Below, piece by piece: positions 43,621 to 49,925 of a DNA stretch of 60,412 nucleotides (within the stretch, counting starts at the first letter, position 1; every line of letters begins with the position of its first letter). The notes under the pieces were generated by a model. The model saw nothing but the letters and a program-made list of their open reading frames with translations. It was not told where the DNA came from and made no database searches. The stretch comes from a virus. Made by a program: the position numbers and the translations under genes. The DNA lies in IMG/VR virus record IMGVR_UViG_3300042945_001531, positions 1 through 60,412 of that record. The stretch is one strand, 5' to 3'.

Positions 43621-43806
43621 ATGACAAAAGATGAAGCAGTAGCGCTAATGCTAGAGAGCATTAATGCAGATAATCGTGAGATGGGTAAGCAGGCTGGAAT
43701 TAATGAATCAGATTTAGAGACACAGATCTCTCAGAGTCAGCCAAGTCTATCTTTTATGATGTCAAACATCTATGACAAGTTGAAGGCGAGTGGTGTAATT
43801 GCCTAA
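43621..43806 (+). CDS. Small acidic helical protein
   Basis: A 61-residue protein (start at ATG 43621, seven bases after AAAGG; an ATG at 43615 is too close to it). Helix-rich and Glu/Gln/Ser-rich, with no known domain. It is coupled to the next gene by an overlapping TTG. Confidence 0.45.
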   Translation: MTKDEAVALMLESINADNREMGKQAGINESDLETQISQSQPSLSFMMSNIYDKLKASGVIA

Positions 43807-44002
43807 GTATTATTACAAGCCAGTTCTTAGTGTTATTGAAGAAATGTATTTAAAGAATGCTGGAACAGACTTCAAACCATCTATCAATATCGAAGAAAGT
43901 GTTCGTATTGTAGTTGAAGCAGACTCACAAGAGGCTGCAGACAACTCAAGAATTGGCTACGTAGATATTCGTATGTGGGAACTAGATAAGGTTGAAGACT
44001 AA
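43799..44002 (+). CDS. Small hypothetical protein
   Basis: A 67-residue protein starting at TTG, the only in-frame start, eight bases before the stop of the previous gene. It begins PKYYYKPVLSVIEEM and has an alpha/beta pattern (VRIVVEADSQEAADNS). It is the last gene of the methyltransferase operon and ends four bases into the convergent minus-strand gene. Confidence 0.5.
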   Translation: MPKYYYKPVLSVIEEMYLKNAGTDFKPSINIEESVRIVVEADSQEAADNSRIGYVDIRMWELDKVED

Positions 44003-44163
44003 GATCCTTTACGGATGAATTGTGCTATATCGTGTGATGCGTTATGGTACATACCGTGAAATTTTTGCTCAACTTGTTTTGCTATAACAGATCTTAGTTT
44101 TTGTTCAATCTGAAATAATAGAATGGCCTGTACCTGCTCTGGCGTTAATTGCTGCTCATCCAT
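43999..44163 (-). CDS. Small Gln-rich helical protein
   Basis: A 54-residue protein beginning MDEQQLTPEQVQAILLFQ and ending near FIRKGS. It is highly helical and overlaps the stop of the 64-residue gene by eight bases (ATGGATGA), a layout of real translational coupling. It is the last gene of the sulfotransferase operon. No function recognised. Confidence 0.5.
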   Translation of the reverse strand: MDEQQLTPEQVQAILLFQIEQKLRSVIAKQVEQKFHGMYHNASHDIAQFIRKGS

Positions 44164-44350
44164 TTTTGCAACTACAATCCTGACAGCAGGTTTCTGAAAA
44201 TATTTTTGCAGCCAAGTTTGGATATTCTGGTCTTCCTAAATCTTCCCAAAATTTTTCTCTGCCCATAGCATCTGTTTCTGGAATTGGTTTTGACTCTAGC
44301 GATAAGTTGTCATCCCATGCATTTTCTAAATTTTCTAAAAACCCCATCAT
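44156..44350 (-). CDS. Small Cys-rich protein of the sulfotransferase operon
   Basis: A 64-residue protein with a C-terminal TCCQDCSCKNG cluster and an N-terminal amphipathic segment (FLENLENAWDD). The cluster may bind a metal. Its ATG overlaps the sulfotransferase TGA. No family was recognised. Confidence 0.5.
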   Translation of the reverse strand: MMGFLENLENAWDDNLSLESKPIPETDAMGREKFWEDLGRPEYPNLAAKIFSETCCQDCSCKNG

Positions 44351-44976
44351 CTTGATTCCTCTTTATAGTATCTTTCATATAGTTTGTCTATTTTTGATTG
44401 TATGCTATCTAATTCATTTTTATAATTAGATAGAAACATCTGCTTTATATCCTCATGTTCTTTTGCCAAAGGACGAGGAAAGTTGCTTAGATATGTATTT
44501 CTTGATCCATAATGTTGATCACAAACATCTAATATTTCTTCCGCAGTAAGTTTTTGCTTAATCGAATATTGAGGATATTTTTTTACTATTGTCTCAACTA
44601 CCCTTAGTGGGTTTTTTGTAAATTCATGAAATGGTGCAATGAACAATTCTTCGTGCTTAACCAGGTAATCTATATACTCTGTGTATCTTTCAATAAGTTC
44701 TTTTGGGTCCCCCGTTCTTTCGTGCTTTCTTCCCATAATCTTATCTTGTCTTGGAAGGTTATTTGCCCATTGGTAATCTCTATATAGTTTTGCAGAAATT
44801 ATGGAAGGCAGAACGTCTCTAACTGGAATAATATATATAGAATCTTTTTCTCTTTCTTCAAGAGCAGAGACAAGGTGATATTTTTCAGCAACTGCATCAG
44901 ACTCAGTAGTTAGGCCTATGGCAAATGCAAGGAATGTGTTTCCTGATCTTTCTAGCCCATCTATATGTATTGTCAT
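44347..44976 (-). CDS. Sulfotransferase-like protein
   Basis: A 209-residue protein. GLERSGNTFLAFAIG near residue 7 is the PAPS-binding P-loop type (R-S-G-N-T-x-L). IIPVRDVLPSIIS near residue 49 matches the 3'-phosphate binding stretch of sulfotransferases. Such enzymes move sulfate from PAPS to sugars or proteins. In this phage, sugars or hydroxylated tail proteins are possible targets (inference). It is transcribed with a 33-residue Cys-rich peptide from a leaderless promoter. Confidence 0.75.
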   Translation of the reverse strand: MTIHIDGLERSGNTFLAFAIGLTTESDAVAEKYHLVSALEEREKDSIYIIPVRDVLPSIISAKLYRDYQWANNLPRQDKIMGRKHERTGDPKELIERYTEYIDYLVKHEELFIAPFHEFTKNPLRVVETIVKKYPQYSIKQKLTAEEILDVCDQHYGSRNTYLSNFPRPLAKEHEDIKQMFLSNYKNELDSIQSKIDKLYERYYKEESR

Positions 44977-44997
44977 TTAAAATACAAATATTCTGGG

Positions 44998-45099
44998 TTA
45001 TTCTTCGTCTGAATTTGGTAGTGGAGGAACTGAACTGTGACTGTTGGTGCATGTACAGGTGTCGCAGCACAATTTCAACTTTATAGTTTCTTCTGTCAT
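44998..45099 (-). CDS. Cys-rich leaderless peptide (33 aa)
   Basis: A short frame beginning MTEETIKLKLCCDTCTCT, with four cysteines in C-C-x2-C-x-C order and a proline/acidic tail. It is supported by a TGCTATAAT box six bases before its ATG. It lies 21 bases upstream of the sulfotransferase and might be a small metal-binding protein or a leader peptide controlling that gene. Confidence 0.5.
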   Translation of the reverse strand: MTEETIKLKLCCDTCTCTNSHSSVPPLPNSDEE

Positions 45100-45105
45100 G
45101 GATCC

Positions 45106-45114
45106 ATTATAGCA
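45106..45114 (-). promoter_or_regulatory. Extended -10 promoter (TGCTATAAT), leaderless, for the sulfotransferase operon
   Basis: TGCTATAAT on the minus strand ends six bases before the ATG at 45099. Confidence 0.6.
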
Positions 45115-45202
45115 CAATTCTGAATATTTTTATAAAACCCAGTACCCCCAAAATCTGAATATTTTGTCCAGATGCATGATACATAAATAAACAAAAAATG
45201 AT

Positions 45203-45236
45203 CAAAAAAAATAGTGCGCCCATAACTGGACACACT
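45203..45236 (-). terminator. Intrinsic terminator of the small minus-strand early operon
   Basis: On the minus strand AGTGTG-N12-CGCACT (arms 45213-45218 and 45231-45236) is followed by eight Ts. It lies 22 bases past the stop of the 38-residue gene. Confidence 0.75.
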
Positions 45237-45257
45237 TTTAGATTTTGTGTTTATTGC

Positions 45258-45374
45258 CTATTGTGGCTCTGTGCAACCACAAGGCTCTACTGCGTAGTCT
45301 TCGTTATCACCATAAAAGATGACTCCTACGCCATTGCAATCAGAACAATCTATAACCTGTACCGAGTTTATCAT
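45258..45374 (-). CDS. Small CxxC protein (38 aa)
   Basis: A frame beginning MINSVQVIDCSDCNGVGVIF, with a second pair near EPCGCTEP. The DnaJ-like C-x2-C-x-G spacing suggests zinc binding. It starts directly after the stop of the 48-residue gene (TAAATG), so the two form an operon ending at the terminator. Confidence 0.5.
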   Translation of the reverse strand: MINSVQVIDCSDCNGVGVIFYGDNEDYAVEPCGCTEPQ

Positions 45375-45521
45375 TTACTTGACCTCCATACTTAGAACAT
45401 CATAGCCATGAGCAACAAGGCTATCCATGAGGTCATTTATTTGACGCTCATTTATCATGAGTTTATTTATTTCGGAAAGTTCAATTCCGTCTTTTTCAAT
45501 TGTGTAATTTAGTGTTAGCAT
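45375..45521 (-). CDS. Small acidic protein (48 aa)
   Basis: The frame MLTLNYTIEKDGIELSEINK and onward is charged and helical, with an AAAGGTTAGGT ribosome site. Its promoter is an early-type TGTCG-N11-TAAGAT. No function recognised. Confidence 0.45.
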   Translation of the reverse strand: MLTLNYTIEKDGIELSEINKLMINERQINDLMDSLVAHGYDVLSMEVK

Positions 45522-45551
45522 TTTTGCTACCTAACCTTTCTTAGTAATCTA

Positions 45552-45574
45552 ATCTTATCTTATCCCGCCGACAT
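45552..45574 (-). promoter_or_regulatory. Early-type promoter (TGTCG-N11-TAAGAT)
   Basis: Minus-strand box for the 48-residue gene. The spacing of 11 between TGTCG and TAAGAT equals that in the other early promoters. Confidence 0.5.
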
Positions 45575-45612
45575 TTTGGGGAGGCGTATCGGCGTGTCGC
45601 CTGTGAAGTGTA

Positions 45613-45705
45613 TCACTTGTGGATACATTCACTCTCAATCTCGTGACCGAACTCCTCAACGAGTTCCTCATAGATTTCATCCATATAATCTAAATAGTCT
45701 GACAT
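45613..45705 (-). CDS. Small acidic peptide (30 aa)
   Basis: The frame MSDYLDYMDEIYEELVEEFG is followed by HEIESECIHK. It has a GAAAGGAC ribosome site and a good early promoter, which argues for a real gene despite the length. It is very acidic and may mimic DNA or bind a protein; this is speculation. Confidence 0.45.
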   Translation of the reverse strand: MSDYLDYMDEIYEELVEEFGHEIESECIHK

Positions 45706-45733
45706 ATTTTGTCCTTTCTAACTAACTAATACT

Positions 45734-45756
45734 ATCCTAACATAGACCACTGACAT
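45734..45756 (-). promoter_or_regulatory. Early-type promoter (TGTCA-N11-TAGGAT)
   Basis: Minus-strand TGTCA, 11 bases, TAGGAT, about 28 bases before the ATG at 45705. Confidence 0.5.
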
Positions 45757-45793
45757 TTTTGGGTGTTTTTCGGGTGTGTCGCAAAACTATTTT

Positions 45794-45809
45794 TGTGATG
45801 TCTATCACA
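45794..45809. promoter_or_regulatory. CRP/GlxR-like palindrome
   Basis: TGTGATgtctATCACA, a perfect 16-bp palindrome of half-sites. It is followed by a double TGTCCGAA/TGTCCGAT motif. Confidence 0.55.
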
Positions 45810-45844
45810 TGTCCGAAATGTCCGATTTTATACAGCACGGGCGG

Positions 45845-45865
45845 TTTTCCACAGGCTGTGGATAA
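45845..45865. promoter_or_regulatory. Paired DnaA boxes (inverted)
   Basis: TTTTCCACA and TGTGGATAA (reverse of TTATCCACA) separated by three bases. Confidence 0.55.
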
Positions 45866-45869
45866 CTAA

Positions 45870-45885
45870 TGTGATAAGAATCACA
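45870..45885. promoter_or_regulatory. CRP/GlxR-like palindrome
   Basis: TGTGATaagaATCACA, with TGTCCGATTTG immediately downstream. It lies about 55 bases upstream of the -10 of the gene at 45979. Confidence 0.55.
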
Positions 45886-45915
45886 CTAAAAATGTCCGAT
45901 TTGTACGCATTTTGG

Positions 45916-45944
45916 ATTTGCTTTTTTGGGGTAAGTGTGTTAGA
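45916..45944 (+). promoter_or_regulatory. Promoter for the gene at 45979
   Basis: TTGCTT, 17 bases, TAGACT. TGTCCGATTTG ends 37 bases before TAGACT, as at 47449. Confidence 0.5.
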
Positions 45945-45978
45945 CTTACAGAGTAAGAAAATAAAGAAAGGGGCTAAA

Positions 45979-46146
45979 ATGCTCACTGAAAAAACACTAA
46001 ATAAAATCGTCTATGAATACCAGCATGGTGGTGTCCAAAATTATCACCCTGAAATCTCACTATCTGAGCGCATGGCGTTGATAAAGTATCTCGCCAAAAT
46101 GCCCTCTAAGTGTGCGCCTGAGTGTGAGGCAAGTCACACAAACTGA
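45979..46146 (+). CDS. Small early protein (55 aa)
   Basis: The start at ATG 45979 follows GAAAGGGGC; the upstream frame extension crosses the promoter. The frame is MLTEKTLNKIVYEYQHGGVQ and on, with two cysteines near the end (KCAPECEASH). A small helical protein of unknown role in the first plus-strand transcription unit. Confidence 0.5.
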   Translation: MLTEKTLNKIVYEYQHGGVQNYHPEISLSERMALIKYLAKMPSKCAPECEASHTN

Positions 46147-46159
46147 TCGGCGTGTCGCC

Positions 46160-46188
46160 TTGACTTTTACAAGTAAATATGAAATAAT
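46160..46188 (+). promoter_or_regulatory. Promoter for the gene at 46221
   Basis: TTGACT, 17 bases, AATAAT with a TG extension. Confidence 0.45.
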
Positions 46189-46220
46189 AGCACTATAACA
46201 AAATGAAAGAAGGTAGCAAA

Positions 46221-46415
46221 ATGTCTGCTAATCTATATAATATCGAAAGCCTGCTAATTGGTAAGGCTTACCGCTCTCGCTCTGTTGAGGGTATCATTCA
46301 GGACGCTGAAAAATCAGATGTCTTCTACGCTGACGCTGAGGCGTATCGTGTTCGTATCCGCCCTACTCATGGGCTTCGTGATACTTATCGCATAGTGGCG
46401 GTGAGTGTGGCGTAA
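46221..46415 (+). CDS. Small beta protein, YR-G family (1)
   Basis: The ATG at 46221 follows AGAAGGTAGC. The 64-residue protein (LYNIESLLIGKAYRSRSV) has the same opening pattern as the 65-residue gene at 47536 (SYSIEDLLVGQFYRPTSL) and the same length and ending (RIVAVSV/TIAVRV). They are paralogs, probably small SH3- or OB-like beta barrels. Function unknown. Confidence 0.55.
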   Translation: MSANLYNIESLLIGKAYRSRSVEGIIQDAEKSDVFYADAEAYRVRIRPTHGLRDTYRIVAVSVA

Positions 46416-46448
46416 GTCACATTCCCAATACCCCCAAAATCCCCCAAT

Positions 46449-46471
46449 TTGTCAGACCCCCCTGCTAGACT
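46449..46471 (+). promoter_or_regulatory. Early-type promoter (TTGTCA-N11-TAGACT)
   Basis: Precedes the gene at 46502. TG-C-TAGACT gives an extended -10. Confidence 0.55.
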
Positions 46472-46501
46472 TACTAAATAACAAAACGAAAGGAAGTCAA
46501 A

Positions 46502-46699
46502 ATGACTTACACTATGACACTAGAAACCTTCAATGGTTCTACTAAAAAAATTAGCCTGCCTTCTAAAGGTGCGGTTGCTCAATTCATAACAACTTACCCA
46601 AGCCAACTACCTGTCGGCGTAGCGGTAAAAGTATCCTGCGACACTCTCGCAATTCGTGGCACAATTCGTGGCACACTTATCCCAACAAACTCAAACTAA
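46502..46699 (+). CDS. Small hypothetical protein (65 aa)
   Basis: Begins MTYTMTLETFNGSTKKISLP, with a beta pattern and a repeated IRGTIRGTLIP end. The ACGAAAGGAAG ribosome leader is shared with many early genes here. No family was recognised. Confidence 0.5.
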   Translation: MTYTMTLETFNGSTKKISLPSKGAVAQFITTYPSQLPVGVAVKVSCDTLAIRGTIRGTLIPTNSN

Positions 46700-46716
46700 G
46701 AATAGGAAAATAATAA

Positions 46717-46980
46717 ATGACTAACACAAATTTCAAAAACTATCCCTTCAATTTCAAGGGCATAAACTTTATTTCAAAAGTAGATACCACTCACCCTATC
46801 TACAACGCAATTAGCAAACTAACTGAACAAGAATTCGTGAATATAAATTCAATGGCTCTTTCAGAATATCTTTCAGATGTAGAAATTTCAATTGATAACC
46901 TTCAACAAATTCAAGATGAACTAAACAAACTAAACGACGGTGGAACTTATGCGTTTATTGCATTAGGAGAAAATAAGTAA
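46717..46980 (+). CDS. Hypothetical acidic helical protein (87 aa)
   Basis: Rich in Asn, Asp, Leu and Ile with two long helices (EYLSDVEISIDNLQQIQDEL). Its stop overlaps the next start (TAATG), so it is coupled to the following gene. Unknown function. Confidence 0.5.
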   Translation: MTNTNFKNYPFNFKGINFISKVDTTHPIYNAISKLTEQEFVNINSMALSEYLSDVEISIDNLQQIQDELNKLNDGGTYAFIALGENK

Positions 46981-47171
46981 TGATGACTAGAAAAGACTAT
47001 ATCAAAACTTCAAACATTCTAAAAGGATTTGCTGATGAAATTCATCCGCAAGTTTTTGAAGATTTAGTTGAAGAATTCGCACAATACTTTCAAGCAGATA
47101 ACGAAAGATTTGATAAAGCAAAATTCGAAAAGGCTTGCGGAATTGACGAGTTAGGACTAATACCAGCATGA
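46980..47171 (+). CDS. Hypothetical helical protein (63 aa)
   Basis: Begins TRKDYIKTSNILKGFADEIH; amphipathic helices throughout. ATG or the next in-frame ATG (46983) could start it. The stop overlaps the start of a membrane peptide (ATGA). Similar small proteins are common in actinophage early regions (from memory). Confidence 0.5.
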   Translation: MMTRKDYIKTSNILKGFADEIHPQVFEDLVEEFAQYFQADNERFDKAKFEKACGIDELGLIPA

Positions 47172-47254
47172 GCAGATTTCTAACAACACTTGTTCAAATT
47201 TCTTTGTTGCTTTCTATTTATTGGATAATTAGAATTGCCAAAAAAGAAATTTAG
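47168..47254 (+). CDS. Membrane peptide (28 aa)
   Basis: MSRFLTTLVQISLLLSIYWI then a basic tail. It has one hydrophobic helix with a positive inside end. The ATGA overlap with the gene before argues for translation. It overlaps the next zinc-ribbon frame by 20 bases. Confidence 0.4.
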   Translation: MSRFLTTLVQISLLLSIYWIIRIAKKEI

Positions 47255-47330
47255 ATTTGAAACATGTAAGGTCTGCGGTAGAATTTTTATCGCAGATCTA
47301 AAATGTTTTGTGTGCGCTGCTAAACAATAA
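47235..47330 (+). CDS. Zinc-ribbon peptide (31 aa)
   Basis: A TTG start; PKKKFRFETCKVCGRIF then DLKCFVCAAK. Two C-x2-C knuckles 13 residues apart form a plausible zinc ribbon. It is basic at the start, so nucleic-acid binding is possible. The overlap with the membrane peptide is tight, so its status is uncertain. Confidence 0.4.
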   Translation: MPKKKFRFETCKVCGRIFIADLKCFVCAAKQ

Positions 47331-47361
47331 TTGAAATTTCAACAAAAAGCCCCCGTGGGGT

Positions 47362-47382
47362 TTTCCACAGGTTTATCCACAG
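47362..47382. promoter_or_regulatory. Paired DnaA boxes
   Basis: TTTTCCACA and TTATCCACA in the same direction, three bases apart. A CRP/GlxR-like site follows at 47392. Confidence 0.6.
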
Positions 47383-47391
47383 GGCGATTTT

Positions 47392-47407
47392 GTGATATTT
47401 ATCACTT
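47392..47407. promoter_or_regulatory. CRP/GlxR-like palindrome
   Basis: TGTGATatttATCACT (one mismatch). It is followed by another half-site TGTGAT at 47420. Confidence 0.5.
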
Positions 47408-47481
47408 TACGCAGCGATGTGATTTTTCCCACAAAAATATTTTTTCAAAATGTCCGATTTGTTATGATTTTCGATTTGAAA

Positions 47482-47504
47482 ATGTCAGACCAAAATGATA
47501 GGCT
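47482..47504 (+). promoter_or_regulatory. Early-type promoter (TGTCA-N11-TAGGCT)
   Basis: Promoter for the gene at 47536. TGTCCGATTTG lies upstream, 37 bases from the -10. Confidence 0.55.
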
Positions 47505-47535
47505 GGAAGCCTAGAAAGTAAGAAAGGAGTTTTCA

Positions 47536-47733
47536 ATGAGAAGTTATTCAATTGAAGATTTATTAGTAGGACAATTTTACAGACCTACTTCGTTGGCTCG
47601 CCGTTATCAAGGTGGAGAAATAAACTACGCTACTAAGCGTGATGACATTTGGGTAGGAGAGAATTTTCAAGCCTACGCTATTCGCTTCAATGGTCATAAA
47701 TGGGCGACTATTGCGGTCAGGGTGTCCGACTAA
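47536..47733 (+). CDS. Small beta protein, YR-G family (2)
   Basis: A 65-residue paralog of the gene at 46221 (IEDLLVGQFYRPTS, IWVGENFQAYAIRFNG). It is probably a small beta barrel. A good AAGAAAGGAG ribosome site precedes it. Both family members have their own early promoter, so they may act in takeover of host functions; this is inference. Confidence 0.55.
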   Translation: MRSYSIEDLLVGQFYRPTSLARRYQGGEINYATKRDDIWVGENFQAYAIRFNGHKWATIAVRVSD

Positions 47734-47756
47734 ATGTCAGACCCCAATGCTAGGAT
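47734..47756 (+). promoter_or_regulatory. Early-type promoter (ATGTCA-N11-TAGGAT)
   Basis: Directly follows the stop at 47733. It precedes the zinc-ribbon gene at 47782. Confidence 0.55.
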
Positions 47757-47781
47757 TAGAAAAGAAAGAAAGGATAACTAA

Positions 47782-47970
47782 ATGAAAACTAATATGTCGC
47801 TTAGAGAAATTGAAGATTTAGGTTTCTCACTTCAGGATAATATCTGCGTGTTTTGTTCAGCAACAATGAATAAGGAAATGCGAATTTGCTTCGGTTGCGG
47901 AGAATATAAAGGTGTAATAAATATTGTTGAGGCAGTAGGATACTATGGAAAGGAAGTTCTACCACTATGA
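47782..47970 (+). CDS. Zinc-ribbon protein (62 aa)
   Basis: Contains CVFCSATMNKEMRICFGCG, two C-x2-C pairs 11 residues apart, a clear zinc ribbon. N-terminal helix SLREIEDLGFS. Its stop overlaps the next start (ATGA). Possibly nucleic-acid or protein binding. Confidence 0.6.
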   Translation: MKTNMSLREIEDLGFSLQDNICVFCSATMNKEMRICFGCGEYKGVINIVEAVGYYGKEVLPL

Positions 47971-48125
47971 AAAAAAATGTTCTAATTAGTTTTGTTACTG
48001 AGGCTGATACCGATTTACAGGCGGTATTCAACCTAAATAAAATTTTGTTCCAATTGTCTGATAGCGATTTGGTAAAATTTGATGTTTTTGATGTTGTTGA
48101 GTGTGACGGAGTAGGAGTAAAGTAA
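47967..48125 (+). CDS. Small hypothetical protein (52 aa)
   Basis: The frame MKKNVLISFVTEADTDLQAV and on has a beta-alpha-beta shape (DLVKFDVFDVVECDG). It overlaps the zinc-ribbon stop by ATGA and is followed immediately by the next ATG, so it is a middle gene of an operon. Confidence 0.5.
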   Translation: MKKNVLISFVTEADTDLQAVFNLNKILFQLSDSDLVKFDVFDVVECDGVGVK

Positions 48126-48623
48126 ATGGGATTAGATATGTATCTTCATGCTAAGAAGTATGTTGAAAAAATCGACTGGACTAAGTTAGATCGAGATAAT
48201 GGTCTAGGTATGGATAGTCCAGAAGTGGTAAATCCACTTTGGAATGAAATTGTCGATACCGCTGGAATGTCAGATGTCGCTACCGATATCTATGGCGTTC
48301 ATGTTGAAGTAACTTGTGCCTATTGGCGTAAGTCTAATCAAATTCATAAATGGTTTGTTGATAATGTTCAAGGCGGTAACGATAACTGCGGTGAATACTA
48401 TGTTTCTAATGAGAAACTAAATCAACTTAGAGAAACTTGTCGTCAAGCCTTATTTGCTAAAGACCCTTCACTATTGCCACCACAGGCAGGATTTTTCTTT
48501 GGCTCATACGATATAGATGAATGGTATTGGCAGGATATCAAGGACACTATCAAGAAAATCGACAGAGTTTTGGCTCTGCCCGATATGTCCAAATTGTCCT
48601 TTTACTACACTTCATCGTGGTAA
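48126..48623 (+). CDS. Conserved phage protein starting MGLDMYL
   Basis: A 165-residue protein of a family widespread in phages and some bacteria. It opens GLDMYLHAKKYVEKIDW and has YWRKSNQIHKWFVDNVQGG with a Cys in DNCGEYYVS. It closes with a region like FFFGSYDIDEWYW. The family is of unknown function as far as I recall. The start directly follows the previous stop. Confidence 0.6.
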   Translation: MGLDMYLHAKKYVEKIDWTKLDRDNGLGMDSPEVVNPLWNEIVDTAGMSDVATDIYGVHVEVTCAYWRKSNQIHKWFVDNVQGGNDNCGEYYVSNEKLNQLRETCRQALFAKDPSLLPPQAGFFFGSYDIDEWYWQDIKDTIKKIDRVLALPDMSKLSFYYTSSW

Positions 48624-48643
48624 AGGCTTCGGGGGATTTGATT

Positions 48644-48666
48644 TTGTCAGTCCCCCATGATAGGCT
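48644..48666 (+). promoter_or_regulatory. Early-type promoter (TTGTCA-N11-TAGGCT)
   Basis: Precedes the gene at 48695 by about 28 bases. Confidence 0.55.
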
Positions 48667-48694
48667 CTAGGTATTGAACGAAAGGAAATGAAAA

Positions 48695-48907
48695 ATGGAT
48701 AAATTAGAATACGCACTAAGGACTATTGCTAACTGCGACCTATGCTACGGCAAGGGTTATCAAGGTTGGGCTAATGGCGAGGACTTTGATATTGAGGACT
48801 GCGAGTGTAATATTTATGGAATTATTTTAGATGATGACGGCTCAGTAATCTATGATAATGGTTTGCTAAGTGAGCCAGAATTATTTTTGACTAGAGAGGC
48901 TAACTAA
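48695..48907 (+). CDS. DnaJ-zinc-finger-like small protein (70 aa)
   Basis: CDLCYGKGYQGW resembles one C-x2-C-x-G-x-G repeat of DnaJ, and ECNIY supplies another Cys. The second half is acidic (LDDDGSVIYDNG). Such small proteins are frequent in phage early operons. Role unknown. Confidence 0.5.
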   Translation: MDKLEYALRTIANCDLCYGKGYQGWANGEDFDIEDCECNIYGIILDDDGSVIYDNGLLSEPELFLTREAN

Positions 48908-48908
48908 A

Positions 48909-49208
48909 ATGGGAAGTAATTTTGCTAACGAAATGGCTAGTGGCGTGTTAGATGATTTAGGTATTCACTTAGATTTGGAAACTCAGATAGGAATTCACTT
49001 GTCGTCTAATCACTATCCGCCAGTGCCTAAATTTATGGTTCCAATTTGTATTGAAGCGATAGATGCCGTCAATGATGCGGGACTTTGGGATTTAGAAATT
49101 CCTATGCCTGAAGGAGTGACCTATAAAGGTTTGACTGCTGCGCCAGCATGGGCTATTATTGAACAACACCACTTACAGGCTTGGCTAATTGAAAGAGAGG
49201 AAGTCTAA
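48909..49208 (+). CDS. Hypothetical protein (99 aa)
   Basis: GSNFANEMASGVLDDLGIH and AWAIIEQHHLQAWLIERE suggest a helical fold. It belongs to a family I have seen in actinophages but cannot name. It is coupled to the next gene by a TAATG overlap. Confidence 0.5.
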   Translation: MGSNFANEMASGVLDDLGIHLDLETQIGIHLSSNHYPPVPKFMVPICIEAIDAVNDAGLWDLEIPMPEGVTYKGLTAAPAWAIIEQHHLQAWLIEREEV

Positions 49209-49348
49209 TGAAATTTGATGAAATGCTAGGAAAGGTGCTTGAAATATTCCCTGAAGCACTATTCCATGATGATGAAACAGGTGAGGTAGTAATCTCAACA
49301 GGCTTCAGACTTGTAAATGACGAATTAGTAGCAATGGAGGAAATCTAA
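49208..49348 (+). CDS. Small conserved phage protein (46 aa)
   Basis: The frame KFDEMLGKVLEIFPEALF, DDETGEVVISTGFRL matches a common small phage protein with a beta hairpin after an N-terminal helix. TAATG start overlap and a GGAGGAAATC site for the next gene place it mid-operon. Confidence 0.55.
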   Translation: MKFDEMLGKVLEIFPEALFHDDETGEVVISTGFRLVNDELVAMEEI

Positions 49349-49349
49349 A

Positions 49350-49559
49350 ATGGAATACACTTATTCACTTACCACTTCCTATGACGGAAGCCTTGTAAAT
49401 ACCCTGCGAGTTTCAGACTTACTTGAAGCCGTAAATGCGTGGGATAAATGCGTAGACTTTGGCGATGCTAATGAATACGCAACCTATAATCTTTCAGACC
49501 CAACAGGAAAAATGTATACTAAAACTTTTTATCGTAATGGAGAGGTAGTGGTGCGCTAA
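49350..49559 (+). CDS. Hypothetical protein (69 aa)
   Basis: Beta-helix-beta pattern (YTYSLTTSYDGSLVNTLRVS, AVNAWDKCVDFG, ATYNLSDPTGKMYTKTF). Ribosome site GGAGGAAAT. Unknown function; in the 48695-49802 operon. Confidence 0.5.
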   Translation: MEYTYSLTTSYDGSLVNTLRVSDLLEAVNAWDKCVDFGDANEYATYNLSDPTGKMYTKTFYRNGEVVVR

Positions 49560-49802
49560 ATGTCTGATACAATAAATAGCATGAAGTTAGTTCCAGCGGA
49601 TCTACTAAAGCCAGACCAACTAATGGAGGGCGACCTAATAAAAATCGGTGAAGATATTGTAGAAGTAATTGAAATATCTAGCGATGGCGCTGCCGATAAT
49701 TGGTTTATTGAAACTAAAGATGAGTTTGGTGAAAAAGAAACTTTTACTTTTCACTATACTGAATCTATTCCGCTTTATGTATTTATTGAAACAATGGAAT
49801 AA
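49560..49802 (+). CDS. SH3-like small protein (80 aa)
   Basis: MEGDLIKIGEDIVEVIEISS followed by a strand-rich acidic half suggests an SH3-like barrel. It starts immediately after the previous TAA. Last gene of the operon; a stem-loop follows at 49812. Confidence 0.5.
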   Translation: MSDTINSMKLVPADLLKPDQLMEGDLIKIGEDIVEVIEISSDGAADNWFIETKDEFGEKETFTFHYTESIPLYVFIETME

Positions 49803-49811
49803 ATAAAAAGT

Positions 49812-49835
49812 ATTTTGTGTGCTTCCCCGCACAAA
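49812..49835 (+). terminator. Stem-loop after the operon ending at 49802
   Basis: TTTTGTG-N10-CACAAAA, a 7-bp stem. There is no long T-tract after it, so termination is only likely. TGTCCGATTTG follows. Confidence 0.4.
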
Positions 49836-49873
49836 ATGCCCCCGTGCTGTCCGATTTGTACCAATTGTTCTCA

Positions 49874-49889
49874 TGTGTTTAAGATCACA
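49874..49889. promoter_or_regulatory. CRP/GlxR-like site
   Basis: TGTGTTtaagATCACA, preceded by TGTCCGATTTG at 49849. Confidence 0.45.
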
Positions 49890-49925
49890 TTAAAAAGCCC
49901 CCCGAAATCTCCCCCTGGATTGAAA

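Noticed and set aside
45198-45395. Plus-strand hydrophobic frame (65 aa)
   Set aside because: It is antisense to the small minus-strand genes and runs through a terminator on that strand; no ribosome site.
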